Source: UBA1724 sp963611685 (GTDB lineage: Bacteria > Verrucomicrobiota > Lentisphaeria > Oligosphaerales > Oligosphaeraceae). Taken from it: 64,000 nucleotides of DNA. A model generated the notes under the pieces. It did no database searches, was not told where the DNA came from, and worked only from the letters and a program-made list of their open reading frames with translations. Location of the stretch: NCBI GenBank assembly GCA_963611685.1, contig CAVDSU010000002.1, positions 1 through 64,000 of the forward strand, read 5' to 3'. This document shows, one piece after another, positions 62,728 to 64,000 of the stretch. The translations under genes were made by a program, and so were the position numbers. The first letter of the stretch is position 1; every line of letters starts with the position of its first letter.

Positions 62728-63999
62728 ATGCTGCAAGACCTTGATCCCGTTCGCGAAGCCGCCTTTTTCCGCATCTTCCAGGAATTCTACGACCTAGAGA
62801 AGGATGTCGGGAAGCAGCACGACATGTCGAACTACGACTTGTCGCGCCTGATTCCCCTGGCGGAGGCGGCGGGTCATCCGGAGGAATCCCTGAAGCTCGT
62901 GCATGTCGCGGGGACGAAGGGCAAGGGCACGACCTCGTATCTGACGGGCGCGCTGATCACGGCATCGGGGCATTCCTGCGGCGTCTTTTCCAGTCCGCAC
63001 TTGGACACGGTGCGGGAGCGTTTCCAGTGGAATGGCCGATTGGCCACCTACGAGGAGCTGGAATCCCTGGCGATTCCGTTGTGCCAGAGGGTCCGGGAGG
63101 CGGGGCTGCATCCCTCGCTCTTTGAGCTCTTCACGGTGCTCGCCCTGCAATATTTCCGCAGGATGGGCGCCGAATACGCGGTGTTGGAGACCGGGATTGG
63201 CGGTCGGGTGGACTCCACGAACTACCCGCATCGAAAGGAGTTGGCCATCATCACGCCCTTGAGCTACGACCACATGGCGTTGTTGGGCAGCGACATCCGC
63301 CAAATTGCCGCGGAGAAGGCGGGAATTCTGCGGGAGGGGACCCCGGTATTGCTGGCGAAACAGCCCTACCCCCAGGCGGAGGAGGTCGTCCGCACGACTG
63401 CCGCGCGCCTCCACGCGTCCCTGCATCGCCCCTTGCCCCCGGAAAAGTGCCCCCTGGATTGGCTCCAGCTGTCCTCCACGCCACCCTATCTCAAAGAGAA
63501 CTTCTGCGTCGCCTGGACGGCCGCGGGACTCCTGGGGCTCTCGCCACAGCGGGAGGCCTTCCGCCCCCCGCGCCTCCGCGCCCGCTTTGAGCGCATCCGC
63601 GAAAATCCGCCGGTGATTCTGGACGCCGCCCACAATGGCGACAGCGCCCGGCGCCTGCGGGAGGCGCTGGAGAGCTGCTATCCGGGCGTCTCCTTCCACT
63701 GCGTGCTGGGGAGTGTTCCGGGCAAGGATGTCCGCGGCATTGTGGAGGGGCTGAAGGGGCTGCGGGGGGACTTCATCCTGACCAGCCCCCACACGCCCCG
63801 TGGCAGCGCGCTGCCGCAATTGGAGGGAGCCGCCCAAGAGGCGGGCCTTCCGGTGCGGGAGGTCATTCCCGATCTGGAGAGCCCCGCGCAACTCCCCCAG
63901 GACGAGCCACTCCTCTTCACGGGATCCTTCTTCACCGCCCTCATCGGCGAACAATTCTTCGCCGGCGAAAAGCGCAACGGCGGCAATATCAACCTATAG
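62728..63999 (+). CDS. folC: Folylpolyglutamate synthase/dihydrofolate synthase
   Basis: About 423 aa of the Mur-ligase-like FolC family: the P-loop HVAGTKGKGTTS, SSPHLDTVRERFQWNG, VLETGIGGRVDSTN, ITPLSYDHMALLG with IAAEKAGILREG, and VILDAAHNGDSARRLREAL in the C-terminal domain. It adds glutamate to folates and may also make dihydrofolate. The frame extends to 62656, but that part lacks similarity; MLQDLDPVREAAFFR at 62728 is chosen. It ends 1 nt before the window edge. It is preceded by the inverted GC-rich repeat block. Confidence 0.94.
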   Translation: MLQDLDPVREAAFFRIFQEFYDLEKDVGKQHDMSNYDLSRLIPLAEAAGHPEESLKLVHVAGTKGKGTTSYLTGALITASGHSCGVFSSPHLDTVRERFQWNGRLATYEELESLAIPLCQRVREAGLHPSLFELFTVLALQYFRRMGAEYAVLETGIGGRVDSTNYPHRKELAIITPLSYDHMALLGSDIRQIAAEKAGILREGTPVLLAKQPYPQAEEVVRTTAARLHASLHRPLPPEKCPLDWLQLSSTPPYLKENFCVAWTAAGLLGLSPQREAFRPPRLRARFERIRENPPVILDAAHNGDSARRLREALESCYPGVSFHCVLGSVPGKDVRGIVEGLKGLRGDFILTSPHTPRGSALPQLEGAAQEAGLPVREVIPDLESPAQLPQDEPLLFTGSFFTALIGEQFFAGEKRNGGNINL

Positions 64000-64000
64000 C

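Overview
This is about 64 kb of GC-rich bacterial DNA, almost certainly from a metagenome-assembled or draft genome, because a run of 132 N sits inside a repeat (8135-8266). The gene set points to a Gram-negative anaerobe of the PVC superphylum, most likely Lentisphaerota (Victivallales-like). Pointers are a heptose-phosphate kinase for lipopolysaccharide, an alpha-2-macroglobulin/PBP1C pair, MreCD, a pseudopilin of the PVC type with an HDG-like C-terminal motif, glycan-degrading enzymes (a GH127-type protein and a secreted TIM-barrel-like protein), an NfnAB-type flavoprotein pair typical of anaerobes, and a short AlaRS with a Cys-rich insert. The lineage is an inference from gene content; no rRNA or tRNA gene was found.

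Layout. 1-7962 (+): the end of a CDF metal transporter, a short alaS, an M18 aminopeptidase, two overlapping CNNM/CorC-type membrane proteins and a MetY-type sulfhydrylase, the last three sharing 4-nt overlaps. 7963-9225: a gene-free block of nested GC-rich tandem repeats and two heptamer arrays, then a sodium:solute symporter. 10940-17711 (-): tolB, clpX-like, ptsH, mreC, mreD; then pyrH, frr and an RRM protein. 18213-25013: a small HTH protein, two carbohydrate-enzyme-like genes, a half-size EamA transporter, a DUF362 ferredoxin-type protein and a pseudopilin. 25027-34320 (-): one long cluster running clpC, an unknown membrane protein, rfaE1, rlmI, rpoN, namZ, tsaB. 34800-41900 (-): alpha-2-macroglobulin then PBP1C.

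The most interesting part is 42.3-48.8 kb, a nitrogen-metabolism block. A NifA-like sigma-54 activator is transcribed leftward. Rightward from the same intergenic region lies a 182-aa protein resembling only the C-terminal end of glutamate synthase large subunit (GXGXG domain), then gdhA, then an nfnA/gltA-type pair. Both the GXGXG-like gene and gdhA are preceded by matches to the sigma-54 -24/-12 promoter, and three copies of the palindrome TTACA-N5-TGTAA lie upstream of these promoters at enhancer-like distances. With rpoN in the same window, sigma factor, activator, candidate enhancer sites and targets can be proposed together.

49-64 kb (+): a divergent HolA-like protein, a GAF protein, argH, three envelope proteins of unknown function (one secreted, one polytopic, one SH3b/coiled-coil), galE, an LPG-synthase-like flippase-fold protein, asnS, a DUF3014 protein, a lone RelB/DinJ-type antitoxin (-), a phasin-like small protein, a further GC-rich repeat block in inverted orientation, and folC at the right edge.
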